A DNA stretch of 64,000 bases from Tenrec ecaudatus (GCF_050624435.1 NC_134539.1:123239525-123303524); one strand, 5' to 3'. Shown: positions 1 to 11,290, counted from the stretch's first letter. The notes: generated by a model not told the origin, from the letters alone. Numbers and translations: made by a program.

Positions 1-1290
1 CAACAAAATCCTCAAATCATTGAACAATAGTAATACCACATGCAAGTAAAATTTTGCTGAAAATCATCCAACAACAGTTGCAGCAGTACATTGACAGGGA
101 GCTGCCAAGAGGTTCAGGAAAGATTCCAAAGAGAACATGGGACAAGGAATGTCATTGCTGTTGTCAGATGGATCTTAGCTGAAAGCAAAGAGTGCCAGAA
201 AGATGTCTATCTGTGTTTCATTGACTATGCAAACTCATTTGACTGGGTAGATCATAACAAACTGTAGAGTCTTGAGAACGGTGAGAATTCCAGAACATTT
301 GATTTGTGCTCATGTGGAACCTATACACAGATGGAGAGGCAGCTGTGCAACTAGAACAAGGGAATACTGCCTGGTTTAAAATCAGGAGATGTGTGCATCG
401 GGGTTGTGTCTTCTCGTTATACTTACTCTATCTATGCTAAACAAATAATCAGAGAAGTTGGATTATATGAAGAAGAATCAGGCATCAGGATTGAAGGGAA
501 GTTTATTAACAATATACAGAGGACACAACATTGCTAGCTGAAAGTGAGGAGGAAATGGAGCACTTGCTGATGAAGATCAAGGATTTAGACTTCAGTAGGG
601 ATTATAGCTCAATGTAAAGAAGAGACAAAGCCTCACAACTGGCCCAGTAGCAAACACCCTGATAAATGGAGAAAAGATTGAAATTGTCAAGGACTTTATC
701 TTGCTTGGAGCAACAATTAATGCTCATGGAAGGAGCAGTCAATAGGTCAAATAGCACATTGCATTGGGTAAATCTGTTGCACAAGACCTCTTTAAAGTGT
801 TTAACGGCAATAATGTCACTTTGACGACTAAAGTGTGCATGACCCAAGCCATGGTATTTCCAATGGCCTCATATGCATGTGAAAGTTGAACACGGAATAA
901 GGAAGAACAAAGAACCCATGCATCTGAATTATGGTACTGGTGACGAAAACGGAAAGTCCTTCGGACTGCCAAAAGACAAACAGATCTGTTTTGGGAAGAA
1001 GTACACGAAGAACACTCCTTAGAGGCAAGGATGATAAGACTTCACCTCACAATCTTCGGACATGTTGTCATAAGTCACCGATGCCTGGAAAGGACATCCT
1101 ACTTGGTAAAGTAGAGGGACAGAAAAAAAAGACCCTCAACAAGATGAATTTACATAGCAACTTCAACAATGAGCTAAAACATAAGAACAATTGTGAGAAT
1201 GGCATAGGGTAGGGTGGAGTGTTGTTCTGTTGTTTGTAGGGTGTCTGTGAGTCTGAGCAGACTTGAAAGCACCTAACAGCAACAACCGGC
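1..1290 (+). mobile_element. RTE (BovB-like) LINE, 3' part of reverse transcriptase, decayed
   Basis: The plus strand carries broken reading frames resembling the C-terminal half of RTE/BovB reverse transcriptase. Recognisable pieces are an 'FDW.DH' stretch near 240, 'KVCMTQAMVFPMASYACES' near 830-890, 'ASELWYW' near 920 and 'HSLEARMIRL..FGHV' near 1015-1065. The element ends near 1240-1290 with a tail like the AfroSINE tail ('gtgagtctgagcagactt', then a CAA-type simple end). Many stops and frameshifts interrupt it, so it is an old dead copy. Its 5' part lies left of the window. Confidence 0.8.
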
Positions 1291-1506
1291 AACAATAAGA
1301 AGGACTCACTTGAGACTGAGTTTATGTAGAGACTCAAAATATACTTAGGACTCTTACTGTAAACCAGAACCTCCTGCAAACCTAGTCCTCGGAATTCAAA
1401 TGTTTATATGGATATAGATCAACTGTTCGATAAAGCAAAATTATTAAAGGCCATTACAACTCTTCTGAGTTGTATATTTTTAGGTACATCTTACTTAAAG
1501 GAACTA

Positions 1507-1627
1507 ATGGAGAGCAAATGTTTTGAGAATGATGAGGGCAATGAATGTACAAATGTGCTTTACACAATTGATGTATGTATGGATTGTGATAAGAGTTGTA
1601 TGAGCCCCTAATAAAACGATTTAAAAA
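1507..1627 (+). mobile_element. LINE 3' end (dominant family), short truncated copy
   Basis: About 120 bp matching the terminal segment repeated throughout the window: 'gcaaatgttttgagaatgat', then 'gattgtgataagagttgtat', then 'cccctaataaaacg' and an A-run. It is strongly 5'-truncated. The family name is not recognised with certainty. Confidence 0.75.
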
Positions 1628-1639
1628 ATGAAAAGGAAC

Positions 1640-3110
1640 TTAAACAAAAAGAGTGAAACTGGAACTTAGAAATCAGTGGTGTATGATGATGAGCAAGGGG
1701 TAATGCCTGCTGGGGCTGATCAAGTTCAATGTTTCCAAGAGAAATTGCTGAGAACTGAATGGAGAGTGAGCATGATAGTGGGACAGGAAGAAGGTGAAAG
1801 AAAATGAAAGAAAAAAGTAGGAGACAAAAGCTATTTGTATCTATAGGCATGTATTTATGTGAATATATTAACTTATAACAAAAGGAATAGAGGCCCATGT
1901 ACATATATTTATATATTAAGTATTAAGATAGCAGATGGACTTTGGGCCTCTATTCAAGGCCTCTCTAAACACAAGAAAACTTTGCACTGATAACCTGGCA
2001 CTCTTTGATACTCACCTTTCCCAACATGGTCTCTGAAGACAAAATGGATGCCTAAGCAAATGTGGTGAAGAAAGTGGATGGTGCCTAGCTATCAAAAGAT
2101 ATAGCATCTGTGGTCTTAAAGGCCTGGTGTTAAACAAGCAGCTATCTAGCAGGACACCAGCTTGTGTGATCATGAGGTATTGACGGGATCAGGTATCAAG
2201 TATCAAAAGATTCAAAACAAACAATTATATCAATGTGAAAAGGGGGCTGGAGTTGAGACTCAAATTCTATCTGTAGGCAGCTGGACATCCTCCCCACAGA
2301 AGAGTTACAACGAAGGGATGATTTAACCAGAGTGCTGTATAGTGCCGATGAAACACACATCATTCCTCTAGTTCCTGAATGCTTCCTCTTCCCCACTACC
2401 ATGACTCAGATTACCTTACAAATCTGGCTAGACCGAAGTACACACATTGGTACTGATAAGAGCTTTACAGAACAAATATTACACCAATGTAATGGGGCGG
2501 ATGCAGAGTGGAGACCTAAAGCCCATCTGTAGACAATTGGACATCAAATAACAGAAGGGTCACAAGGAAGAGACGAGCCATTTGGGGAGCAGTCTAGCAC
2601 CAATGAACATACAAATATCCTCTAGTTCTTTAATGCTTCCTCCTCCCACTACCATGACCTCAATTCTACCTTACAAAATTGACTAAACCAGAACATGTAC
2701 ACTGCTACAGATAAGAGCCTGCAATACAGGGATTCTAAAACAGATTAACCCCTCAGGACTAATAATGAGAATAGAGAGACCAGAAGGGGAAGAGGAGATC
2801 GGGGGAGGACAGGGGGATCAATTGCAATGATCGATATGTAATCCCCTCCCAGGGGGATGAACAACACAAAAATGGGTGAAGACAGGGGCCAATGTAAGGT
2901 ATGAAAATTATAATTTATCAAGGGTTCATGAGGGAGGGAGGTAAGGGAGAGGAGGGAGAGGGGGGAAATGAGGAGCCGATGTCAAGGGCCCAAGTAGAAA
3001 GAAAATGCTTTGAAAATGAGGATGGCAACATATGTACTTGAGGCAATGAACATATGTATGGATTGTGGTAAGAGCTAGAAAGCCCCAATAAAAGTATTTA
3101 ACAACAGCAA
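1640..3110 (+). mobile_element. LINE 3' region (dominant family), about 1.5 kb
   Basis: Shows the family's order of modules: a purine-rich start near 1660, an AT-rich stretch near 1850-1930, the module 'ggtgaagaaagtggatggtg' near 2063, two 'ccat/gtagacaattggacatc' segments (2270-2300 and 2525-2545), a G-rich purine tract near 2930-2970, and the 3' end with 'ccccaataaaag' plus A-run near 3085-3110. The middle segment is partly repeated (2200-2450 and 2490-2720), suggesting a merged pair of copies or an internal duplication. No reverse-transcriptase coding part is present. Confidence 0.75.
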
Positions 3111-3520
3111 CAAAAAAGGAGCTTTTGACGCATGGAATTCAGGACAGATAAAACCCTCAGGAACAGTAGCGGTGTAGTGATATCATGAGGGTAGAAGGAT
3201 GGTGGAGGCAGGGCATGGGGAGGGAGGGGAGGGTGAGAAAGGGGGATCCCCCTGGGGGATGAATAACAGAAATGTGGATAAAGGGAGACAACGGACAGTG
3301 TTAAGACATGAATTAACAACAATAATATATAATTGATCAAGGATCCACAAGGGTGGGAGAGTAGGTGAGGGAGGGGATAAAAGAGGAGCTGATACCATGG
3401 GCTCAAGTAGAAAGAAACTGTTTTGGAAATGTTGATGGCAACCTATAAGTGTGCTTAATACAATTGAATGATGAATTGTTATAAGATTTGTAAGAGCCCC
3501 TCAATTAAATGATTAATAAA
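3111..3520 (+). mobile_element. LINE 3' end (dominant family), second copy in tandem
   Basis: A further copy starts within the family ('gaattcaggacagataaaac') immediately after the A-rich tail of the preceding copy. It ends at about 3508 with 'cccctcaattaaatg' plus A-run. Insertion into the A-tail of an earlier copy is a common LINE target choice. Confidence 0.7.
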
Positions 3521-3550
3521 AAATATATCAGTGTGAGTTAGTCAGTTTAT

Positions 3551-4056
3551 TGTGCTAACCTGGCCGATAAACACATGTGGGGTTAATTGAAGGGTGGAGG
3601 CATAAATGGCTAGGTGAGCCTCGCCTTTTAGTTCTCGGGTCTCTTGCTTTGTGATGGTTGCACCTGGGTGCAGCTGCCTTAGCAGTTCCCTGCTTCAGCT
3701 TGCAAGGCTAACTTCCTACAAGATATCCCCAAGGAGAAGCCACATGGACTTACCCCGATGCAGCCCTGGGTGCTGGAGCAGCCGTGTGGACACCCCTGCC
3801 AGTGCTGAGATGCTTACATGTTCACTGACTCGGCTTTCCTCCTGCAGGCGGCATCGTTATGTCTGCTTTGTGAGATGGAGGAGGACTTTGTGGATTGGTG
3901 TTGGACATATGGGATAATGGGTTAATGTTGGACTTGTGGGCTTGGACAGCACTGGGTTGGTATGTTTTCTTGATGCACACTTAACCTATATATAAAACTC
4001 TCTTATAAATGAGTTTCTGTGGATTTGTTTCTCTAAAGTAACCAGACTAATACACA
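3551..4056 (+). mobile_element. Solo LTR, ERV-L type
   Basis: The segment runs from 'tgtgctaacctggcc' to '...agactaatacaca' (TG...CA). It matches, in the same internal order, the LTR at 58307-58850 that bounds the ERV-L fossil at the right end ('gagcctcgcctttt', 'gtctcttgctttgtgat', 'cagcttgcaagg'). No internal retroviral sequence flanks it. No 5-bp target duplication was found. Old fossil. Confidence 0.65.
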
Positions 4057-4169
4057 GTGGTATAGTTATCTGGCAAGTATACACTGTTAGTAGTAGGAAG
4101 ACAAGTTCAATTAAATAAAAATATATTCCTTGATTGGAAATTAAACTGCACACTGAAGGCTAAGAATCG

Positions 4170-5515
4170 ACTTCTTTCTTTTTAATCAATTTGTTAGGGG
4201 CTCATACAACTCTTATCACAGTTCATACATACATCAATTATGTAAAGCACATTTGTACATTCATTGCCCTCATCACTCTCAAAACATTTACCTTCCACTT
4301 AAGCCCCTGGCATCAGCTCCTCATTTTTCCCCTCCCTCCCCACTCCCTCATGAACCCTAGATAATTTATAAATTATTATTTTATCATATCTTGCATTGTC
4401 CAACGTCACCCTTTACCCACTTTTCTGTTGACCATCCCCCAGGGAGGAGGTTATTTGTAGATCCTTGTAATTGGTTTTCCCTTTCCATCCCACTGTCCAT
4501 CCACCCTCCCAGTATCGCCACTCTCCCCACTGGTCCTGAAGTGATCATCCACCCTGGATTCCCTGTGTTTCCAGTTCCTATTTGTATCAGCACATCCTCT
4601 GGTCTAGCCAGATTTGAAAGATAAAATTGGGATCCTGATAGTGGGGGGTGAAAAGTGGGGGAAAGCATTTAGGAACTAGAGGAAAGTTGCATGTTTCCCA
4701 TTGCTGCACTGCACCCTGACTGTTTTGTCTCTTCCCTGTGACCATTCTGTAAGGGGATGTCCAATCACCTACAGGTGGGCATTGGGTCTCCACTCCACAC
4801 TGGCCCCCCCATTCACCATGATAAGATTGTTTTGTTCTGATGATGCCTGATACCTGATCCCTTCGTGATTGCACAGGCTGGTATGCTTCTTCCATGTGGG
4901 CTTTGTTGCTTCTGAGCTAGATGACCGCTTGTTTACCCTCAAGCCTTTAAGACCCCAGATACTATATCTTTTGATAGCTGGGCACCACCAGCTTTCTTCG
5001 CCTCATTTGCTTATGCACCCACTTTGTCTTCAGTGATTGTGTCGGGAAGGTGAGCATCATGGAATGCCAGTTTCACAGAACAAAGTATTCTTGCATTGAG
5101 GGAGTACTTGAGTGGAGGACCAATGTCCATCTGTTACTTTAATACTAAAACTATATATATATACACATCTATACATATATTTCCACATCCTCATATATAA
5201 ATATATTTACATAGCGCATGACTTTATTTAGACCACTATAAATGCCCTTTACCTCCTAGCTCTTTCCTCTATTTTCTTTTTACTTTCCTCTTGTCTCACT
5301 ATCATGTTCAACTTTCATTAGGGTTTCAGTAATTCCTCTTGGCCAGGCCTCCTACACCCTCCTCACCACCAATTTGGATCATTTGTTGTTCCCTTCTCCC
5401 TGAGTTTGTTAACACCACTACCTTTACCCCCACCTCGCCCTCTCCCATGTCCCCCTGGAACTGTTGGTCTTGTTGTTTTTTCCTCTAGATTGTTCATGCA
5501 GCCTAAGATTAGATT
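4170..5515 (-). mobile_element. LINE 3' region (dominant family), minus strand
   Basis: Read on the minus strand this is a copy of the dominant family. The 3' end is at the left ('gttaggggctcatacaactc' is the complement of the family's '...gtatgagcccctaa'). The C-rich (purine on minus) tract is near 4320-4350, the middle modules span 4400-5100, the AT-rich stretch is at 5140-5240, and the upstream 'agttccaggggg' region is near 5450. About 1.3 kb long, with no coding sequence. Confidence 0.75.
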
Positions 5516-5540
5516 TCTCGATTGTTGTTTTTTAGGAGAA

Positions 5541-5735
5541 AGGAGCTCAGGTGGCACTGTCTGGCAAGCACTGAACTGTTAACCACAATGTTGGTGGTTC
5601 AAACCTACCAACAGCTCCAAGAGATAAACATGAGGCTGTTTGGTCCCAAAAGATTTACAAAGCCTTAGAAATTCTATATAAGGTCTCTATGAGTCAGAAT
5701 TCACTCAATTAGAGTTGGTTGGGTTTGGAGGTTTT
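5541..5735 (+). mobile_element. AfroSINE
   Basis: A tRNA-like head ('ggagctcaggtggcactgt' and 'aactgttaaccac...tggttcaaacc', a B-box-like sequence) is followed by the body and the tail 'ctatgagtcagaattcactc'. The full order matches the afrotherian AfroSINE as I know it. It lies directly beside the 5' edge of the minus-strand LINE copy. Confidence 0.8.
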
Positions 5736-5871
5736 AATGTATATATTCCATAAGAAATAATTTTCAGGTGTATAGCAATGTTTTAACTTTATTTGTAAAC
5801 ATTAGAAATGGGCTTATCAATTGTAAATTAAGATAAGATCTAACTAGTCATATTTGTATGTTCTTCTGAAG

Positions 5872-6109
5872 CAGGGATGAGAAATGTCCAGTTCCTGGGC
5901 CGTAAAAGGCCCACAAAATCATTAATACCAACTAACATCACAGACCTCATCTAAGAGAAGCCATTTCAGCCATTACTTCAGGGGTGAGGATATTAAATTT
6001 TTGGCTAATTATAGCAGGCTATTTTTTAAGTTGATCATTTTGTATGGCCCTTGAGAGATGTTATAAATACCCAAATGTCCCATGGCAGAAAAAAATGTTC
6101 CCCATCCCT
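5872..6109. mobile_element. Small non-autonomous hAT-like DNA transposon (238 bp)
   Basis: The left end 'cagggatgagaaatg' and right end 'gttccccatccct' are imperfect inverted repeats of the CAGGG...CCCTG hAT type. The flanking octamers are 'ttctgaag' (5864-5871) and 'ttctaagg' (6110-6117), which agree at 6 of 8 positions with both differences transitions. An 8-bp duplication is the hAT hallmark. There is no coding capacity. The divergence suggests an old insertion. Confidence 0.6.
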
Positions 6110-6499
6110 TTCTAAGGGGATGTAAGATTTCCAATTTTGGCAATGACTCACCGGACCCATATCTAGGTTTTAAATAACATCATGACTCTTAATAACATAT
6201 TGAAGAAAGTGTGATGAAAGTATGCATCATTGTTTCTAATACATTTGGCATAAACCAACTGTTGCTGCTCTTAATGTCTACGTTGCTTCTTCTGCACATT
6301 TGCTGGAGACAGAATCCCCCACACCTTTAGGCATGACGGTCTTTGCTTTTCTGCTGTGAATCCATTTACACATGTTTTTAATCTTTTTAAATAAATTTTA
6401 TAATTTCAGACTGTAGATTTTAAATACAGTCTAGAAAAATGATTGGCAACACCCACTTTGGTGCCTCATGTGGTAAACTTGCTTCTGCATTTATTTGAC

Positions 6500-7130
6500 C
6501 TGCTGATTCCAAAAATTGTACCAGTTTCCCCTCTCAGCTCCACTTTTTGAGGTACAGAACATACGATATATGTCACATGTCATTCAGCTTGTCCATAAAA
6601 AAACAGGGTATTTTCATGTAACCTTTGAATTAATACCTTTTAAGCATGAAGGAAACATATTAAAAATTAAAAGAAAAGTATACTACATGAAAATCTACTT
6701 ATGTCATAAAAAACACACAGATTTCTGATACAAACTCTCCAATCATTCGACATACAAGAAGTGTCTTTTTTAAGATGTGCGAGACTAGGTTCTACCAGGA
6801 TAATCTTGCATCTGATTCCAGCAATTGTCTGCCCTCATGTGTGCATCGTATTGTCCTTGATATCTGGCTTCCATTGCTTTTATGTCTTGGTGAACTCTTT
6901 CACCTTACTAGTCTCTGAAAGGCTTTCTGAGTCACGATGCAGATAATGGGCTTTACCCCTCATGTTATAGCCAAGCCTTTGAAAATGAACAAGTGTATCC
7001 TCTGCTAATTGTGTGTAGTGTCTGTCTTCTGGTTTCCAAGAAAGTTTTTCATGAGAACAAAGAAGGACCAAGGACATGACTCTATCTCATTCACTGTTGT
7101 TACGAAATGTGGGTCGTTATAAGTTGTCTG
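6500..7130 (-). pseudogene. Relic coding region of an uncharacterised transposon-like protein family
   Basis: On the minus strand short frame pieces resemble an uncharacterised protein family that I recall from many arthropod and some vertebrate genomes. One piece (around 6940-7060) reads 'TQLAEDTLVHFQRLGYNM' followed by 'RGKAHYLHRDSE'. Another (around 6840-6900) carries 'DIKAMEARYQGQ' and 'MRADNCW'. The order and spacing fit that family, which usually travels with mobile elements. It is broken in several places. The family assignment is from memory and the class of element is not known to me. Confidence 0.4.
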
Positions 7131-7164
7131 ATCTGTGGACTCTCAAAAAATTCTCCCTTGAAGA

Positions 7165-8216
7165 AGGGTGAGTGTGATGGTGGGAAAGGAGGAAGGTAAA
7201 AGGAAACAGGGGAAAGCTATGGATAGGTGTGCACTTATGTAAATATATTCACTCATAAAAATAGAAGTGTTGGCATAGCTACATATATTTATATGACAAT
7301 CCATTGAGGAAGTTGATGGACTTTTGACCTCTGCTCAAGGCCTCCATCAATGCAAGAACACTTTGTTCTAACAACCTGACATTCTGTGATGCTCACCTAC
7401 CAGCATGATCGCTGAAGACAAAATGGGTGCACAAGCAAATGTGGTGAAGAAAGCAGGTGGTACCTGCCTATCAAAAGATATAGCATCTGGAGTCTTAATG
7501 GCCTGAAGGTAAGCAAGCAACCATCTAGCAGAAAAGCAACAAAAACCACATGGAAGGAGCACACCACCCTGTTTGATCATGAGATTTCGATGGGATCAGG
7601 TAACATGCATCAGAAGACACAAAACAAACCAAAAAAATTGAGAACAGGAGTCAGAGCAGACTCAAAACCCATCTGTCAACAATAACATCCCCTCACATAA
7701 GGGTCACAAGGAAGGGATGAGTCAACAAGGGTGTAGTATAGCATGGATGAAGCACACAATATTTCTCTGGTTCCTTAAGGCTTCTTCACCCCCTACTATT
7801 ATGACCCCAATTCTGCCTTCCACTGTGGGCTAGACTGGAGCATGCACACAGGTAGAGATAAGAGCTCAAGACACACGGACTCCAGGTCAGATGAACCCTT
7901 CAGGAACAGAAATGGGAGTAGTGAGATGGGTGGGTAGGGGAAAGTGGGGAGAGGAAGGGGGGAAGAAACTTCAGGGGAAGGGAGACAGTCGTTGGTAAGA
8001 TATGGAATTAATAATAATTTATAATTTATCAAGGGGTCACAAGGATTAGAGGTGGGCGAGGGAGGGTAAGAAGAGGAGCTGATCCCAAGGGCTCAAATAG
8101 AATGTAAAAGTTTAGGCTATAATGATGGCAAGATACGTACAAATGTGCTTAATACAATTGATGTATGGATTGGTATAAGAGCTGTAAGAGGCCCCAATAA
8201 AACTATCTTAAAAAAA
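7165..8216 (+). mobile_element. LINE 3' region (dominant family)
   Basis: A copy with the usual module order: purine-rich start, AT-rich stretch near 7220-7300, 'ggtgaagaaagcaggtggta' near 7443, the segment ending 'ggtcagatgaacccttcagg' near 7885, a G-rich tract near 7930-7980, and the 3' end 'ccccaataaaactatc' plus an A-run at 8195-8217. Confidence 0.75.
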
Positions 8217-8782
8217 AAAGACAGAAAGACAATTCCTGCCTTCAGTTATCCATGGTAAATCCAAGTAAGTTATGCACTATGTATTCGAAACATGAACCAT
8301 CTGTTTTCAAAGCCTTTACAAATTATTTCATCAGGTCTAGATTTATATATAGTGGTGGTAGTAAGATTCTATCTCGTGATACCAAAGGTTCATTGATTAC
8401 ATTTTGTCCTCGAACCACCATGTATTCCCTGGGAAGCCAATTTTTTTCTTACCCAATTTTCATGTTTGGCTCTACTATCCCAAAGGCATAAAAACCAAGG
8501 ACACGTATGTAGCCACTATGTTGACCAAGAAGAAAATTAACTATCTTTAAGACTAGCAAAACGCCCAATGATGTTCTCGGTAATTTTCCCCCAAGACTAA
8601 AGAGATGCTCTTGTACTCTCCCTTTCTCCTGATGGAGTACCCAATTGCAACAGAACTATACTTGCCATTATTTAAATGAACACACTTTAAACTACATTTT
8701 GAACTGTCGAAGAAAAGATAATATTCACTTGGGTAATATTCTGAAAGATCAAATTTCTTCAGAAGATTTCCGTTGTCATTGC
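8217..8782. other. Intergenic, nothing recognised
   Basis: AT-rich sequence of about 570 bp with no convincing gene or repeat. The 79-codon open frame at 8252-8491 shows no recognisable motif and looks like chance. Confidence 0.5.
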
Positions 8783-8800
8783 AGAATACTAAGTTGTTGT
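8783..8800. repeat. Left target-site duplication of the U6-LINE chimera
   Basis: The 18-mer 'agaatactaagttgttgt' recurs exactly at 10460-10477. The two copies bracket the U6 copy plus the LINE 3' region and mark a single insertion. The last two bases (gt) could also be the first two bases of U6. Confidence 0.9.
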
Positions 8801-8905
8801 GTTTGCTTCAGCAGCACATATAATAAAATTGGAGCAATACAGAGAACATTAGCATGGCCCCTTTGCAAGGATGACATGCAAATTCGTGAAGCGTTCCATA
8901 TTTTT
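8799..8905 (+). pseudogene. RNU6: U6 snRNA retrocopy (full length, fused to LINE)
   Basis: 107 nt aligning end to end with the spliceosomal U6 snRNA as I know it: the 5' stem 'gtgtttgcttc', then 'gcagcacata', the ACAGAGA-box region read here as 'acagagaaca', 'ttagcatggcccc', 'aaggatgaca', and the terminal 'gcgttccatattttt'. I count about nine differences, several at former CpG sites. It has no U6 promoter elements of its own to be judged here, and it is fused without a gap to a LINE 3' region inside one TSD pair. It is therefore a dead retrocopy, not a functional gene. Confidence 0.92.
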
Positions 8906-10459
8906 AGGCTTTTCCATTTTTGTCAGTGGCTTTCTTTTTGTTGTTGTTATTTGTTTTTGTTCTTTTTAGTTGTTATTGTTTTGTTGGTTTTGACTTCCTC
9001 TGTTGTTTTGTTTGTCTTTTCCTGTTTGTTTGTTTTTTTGTGTGTGCTTATTAATGTCTCTGCATGTCTATCAAAATAAGATAGGTGGGATAAATAATTT
9101 GGAGATGAAAAGAATGGGACCAATGGTTCCGGGGGATATGGCATAAGGGGAGGTGGGAGAAAGGAAGGGGCTGTGGGGAACCAACCAAGGGACAAGGAAA
9201 CAAGTGAACTAAAATCAGTGGAGAGAAGGGCCTAGGATGCCTAGTTGGGCTTAATCAAGGGCCATGTAGCAGTGAGGAATTATCAAACCCAAATGAAGGC
9301 CAAACATGATGGTCAGACAAGAGGAAAGTTAAAGGAAATAGAGCAAAGAATCAGGAGGCAAAAGACATTTATAGAGTTCTAAATACAGGCATGTACATAT
9401 GTAAATATATATATACACATATATAAAATGAGAGGGGAATAGAACTATGTACTCAAATCTATATGTTAAGAATTAAGGCTGCAGATGGGCCTTTGGCCTC
9501 AACTCGAGTACTCTCTCAACACAAGAACACTTTGTTCTAACAACCTGGCGTTCTGTGATGCTCACCTTTCCAACAAGATCGCTGAAGACAAAAATGGGTG
9601 CATAAGCAAATGTGGTGAAGAAAGCAGATGGTACTTGGCTATCCAAAGATATAGCATCTGGGGTCTTAAAGGCTTGAAGTTAAATAAGCCACCATGTAGC
9701 TGAGAAGCAACAAAGCCCACATGGAAGAAGTACACCAGCCTGTGGGATCATGAGGTGTCAATGGAATCAGGTGTCAGGCATCTAAGACCCAGAACAAAAT
9801 CATATATCAAATGTGAATGGAGGGGGGGGCGGGTTAGCCATGGAGTGGAGACCCAATGCCCAACTGTAGACAATTGACATCCCCTCACAGAGGGGTAACA
9901 GGGAAGAGATGAGCCTGTCAGGGTGCAGTATAGCATCAATGAACCACACAACTTTCCTCTAGTTCTTTGGTGCTTCCTTCCCCCCCACTATCATGACCTC
10001 AATTCTACCTTAAAAATCAGATTAAACCGGAACATGCAAACTGCTACAGATAATAGCCTGAAGTACAAGGAATCCAGGATAGATAAACCCCTCAGGACTA
10101 ATGATAAGAGTAGAGATATCAGGAGGATTAGGGGAACGTAGGGGGAGTAAAGGGGAATTGATCACAGGATCAATCTATAACCCCCTCCCAGGGGGACGAA
10201 CAACAGAAAAATGCAACAGAAGATGATGTAAGATATGAAAATAATAATTTATAACTTATCAAGGGTTCTTGAAGGAGGGCAGGCGGGGGTGGGAGGTGGA
10301 AAAAATGGGGAGCTGATATCAGGGGTTCAAGTGGGAAGATAATGCTTTGAAATGATGATGGCATCATATGTGCAAATGTGTTTGACACACTGGATGAATG
10401 TATGGATTGTGTAAGAGATGTAAGAGCCCCCAGTAAAAGAATTTAATAAGAATAATAAA
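8906..10459 (+). mobile_element. LINE 3' region forming the body of the U6-LINE chimera
   Basis: Follows the U6 T-tract directly. It starts with 'aggcttttcc', equivalent to 'taggcttgcc' at about 26226 in another copy of the family, and then runs through the T/G-rich stretch (8935-9050), the G-rich tract, the middle modules and the 3' end 'cccccagtaaaag' plus A-rich tail (10425-10459). The right TSD copy begins at 10460. Confidence 0.88.
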
Positions 10460-10477
10460 AGAATACTAAGTTGTTGT
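10460..10477. repeat. Right target-site duplication of the U6-LINE chimera
   Basis: Exact second copy of the 18-mer at 8783-8800, directly after the A-rich LINE tail. Confidence 0.9.
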
Positions 10478-10526
10478 CTTTGGTAAAGAATGACAGCAAG
10501 TTCTTTCTCTTTTTCAATAAAAGTAA

Positions 10527-10702
10527 TTTGGGGGGTATGGGAGGGAGGGAAAAGAGAGGAGCTGATACCAAGGGCTCAAGCAGAAAGAAAATGTTTTGAA
10601 AATGATGATGCCAACATATGTGCAAATGTGCTTGATACAATTGATGTATGGATTGCTATAAGAGCTGTATGATCCCCCAATAAAATGATTTATTAATAAA
10701 AT
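10527..10702 (+). mobile_element. Short LINE 3' end with TSD
   Basis: A 5'-truncated copy starting in the G-rich tract and ending 'cccccaataaaatg' plus A/T-rich tail. It is flanked by 'aataaaagtaa' at 10516-10526 and 10703-10713, an 11-bp target duplication. Confidence 0.8.
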
Positions 10703-10878
10703 AATAAAAGTAAAATGTCATTTTTATTCCAGGCTTTTTCATTTTTATTGTATGTATGTATGTGTGTTTAATCTAGAGGCAAGCAAATCAGAGGACTCCT
10801 CGAAAAGATTTAAGTCCCTGATCAGATCACTTAATTCATTCTGATCAAAATGTTCAGTATGTGAAGTTGTTCAGAAAT

Positions 10879-11290
10879 TGTAAGATCTCTTGGGGGAGAG
10901 ATATCCCTCAGTCCTTGGCTCCATGTGAGAAAGAATTCAAGCCAAAGCCTGGTTTGTGACCCAAGTGGGTTTACAGAGAATATAAACAGTTTCAGGTTCT
11001 ACGGTGAATTGAACACAAGCCAGACAGAGTCCACAGCATTGGCCTCTCCGAACATTGTGTAGCAGCCGCTGGGAAAGAGCACAGTAGAGTAAAACATCTG
11101 GCCTTTTCAGGGGCCCCGTTGGGAGGCATGGTCAGCAATACTGGTTGACCCCATTGGCTGAATCAAATTCACCTGGCTTAGATGGGCCAATCCAGGTGTA
11201 ACGCCCACCTAGGTGTACCATCCCTTCCTCGCCAGAAGCTCGAACCTCTGAGCATGAATAATGCTCAGTCCCTATGCTAGCTACCTAACA
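10879..11290 (-). repeat. 3' LTR of the class I ERV
   Basis: On the plus strand it runs from 'tgtaagatctc' to '...gctacctaaca'. It is collinear with the LTR at 15061-15514 but lacks a block of about 45 bp present there. Confidence 0.85.

Noticed and set aside
8799-8905. Functional U6 gene
   Set aside because: It is embedded in a LINE insertion with a shared TSD, and differs from U6 at several CpG-derived sites.
8645-9079. 144-codon plus-strand frame
   Set aside because: It runs through the U6 retrocopy and the T-rich LINE stretch; no protein is implied.
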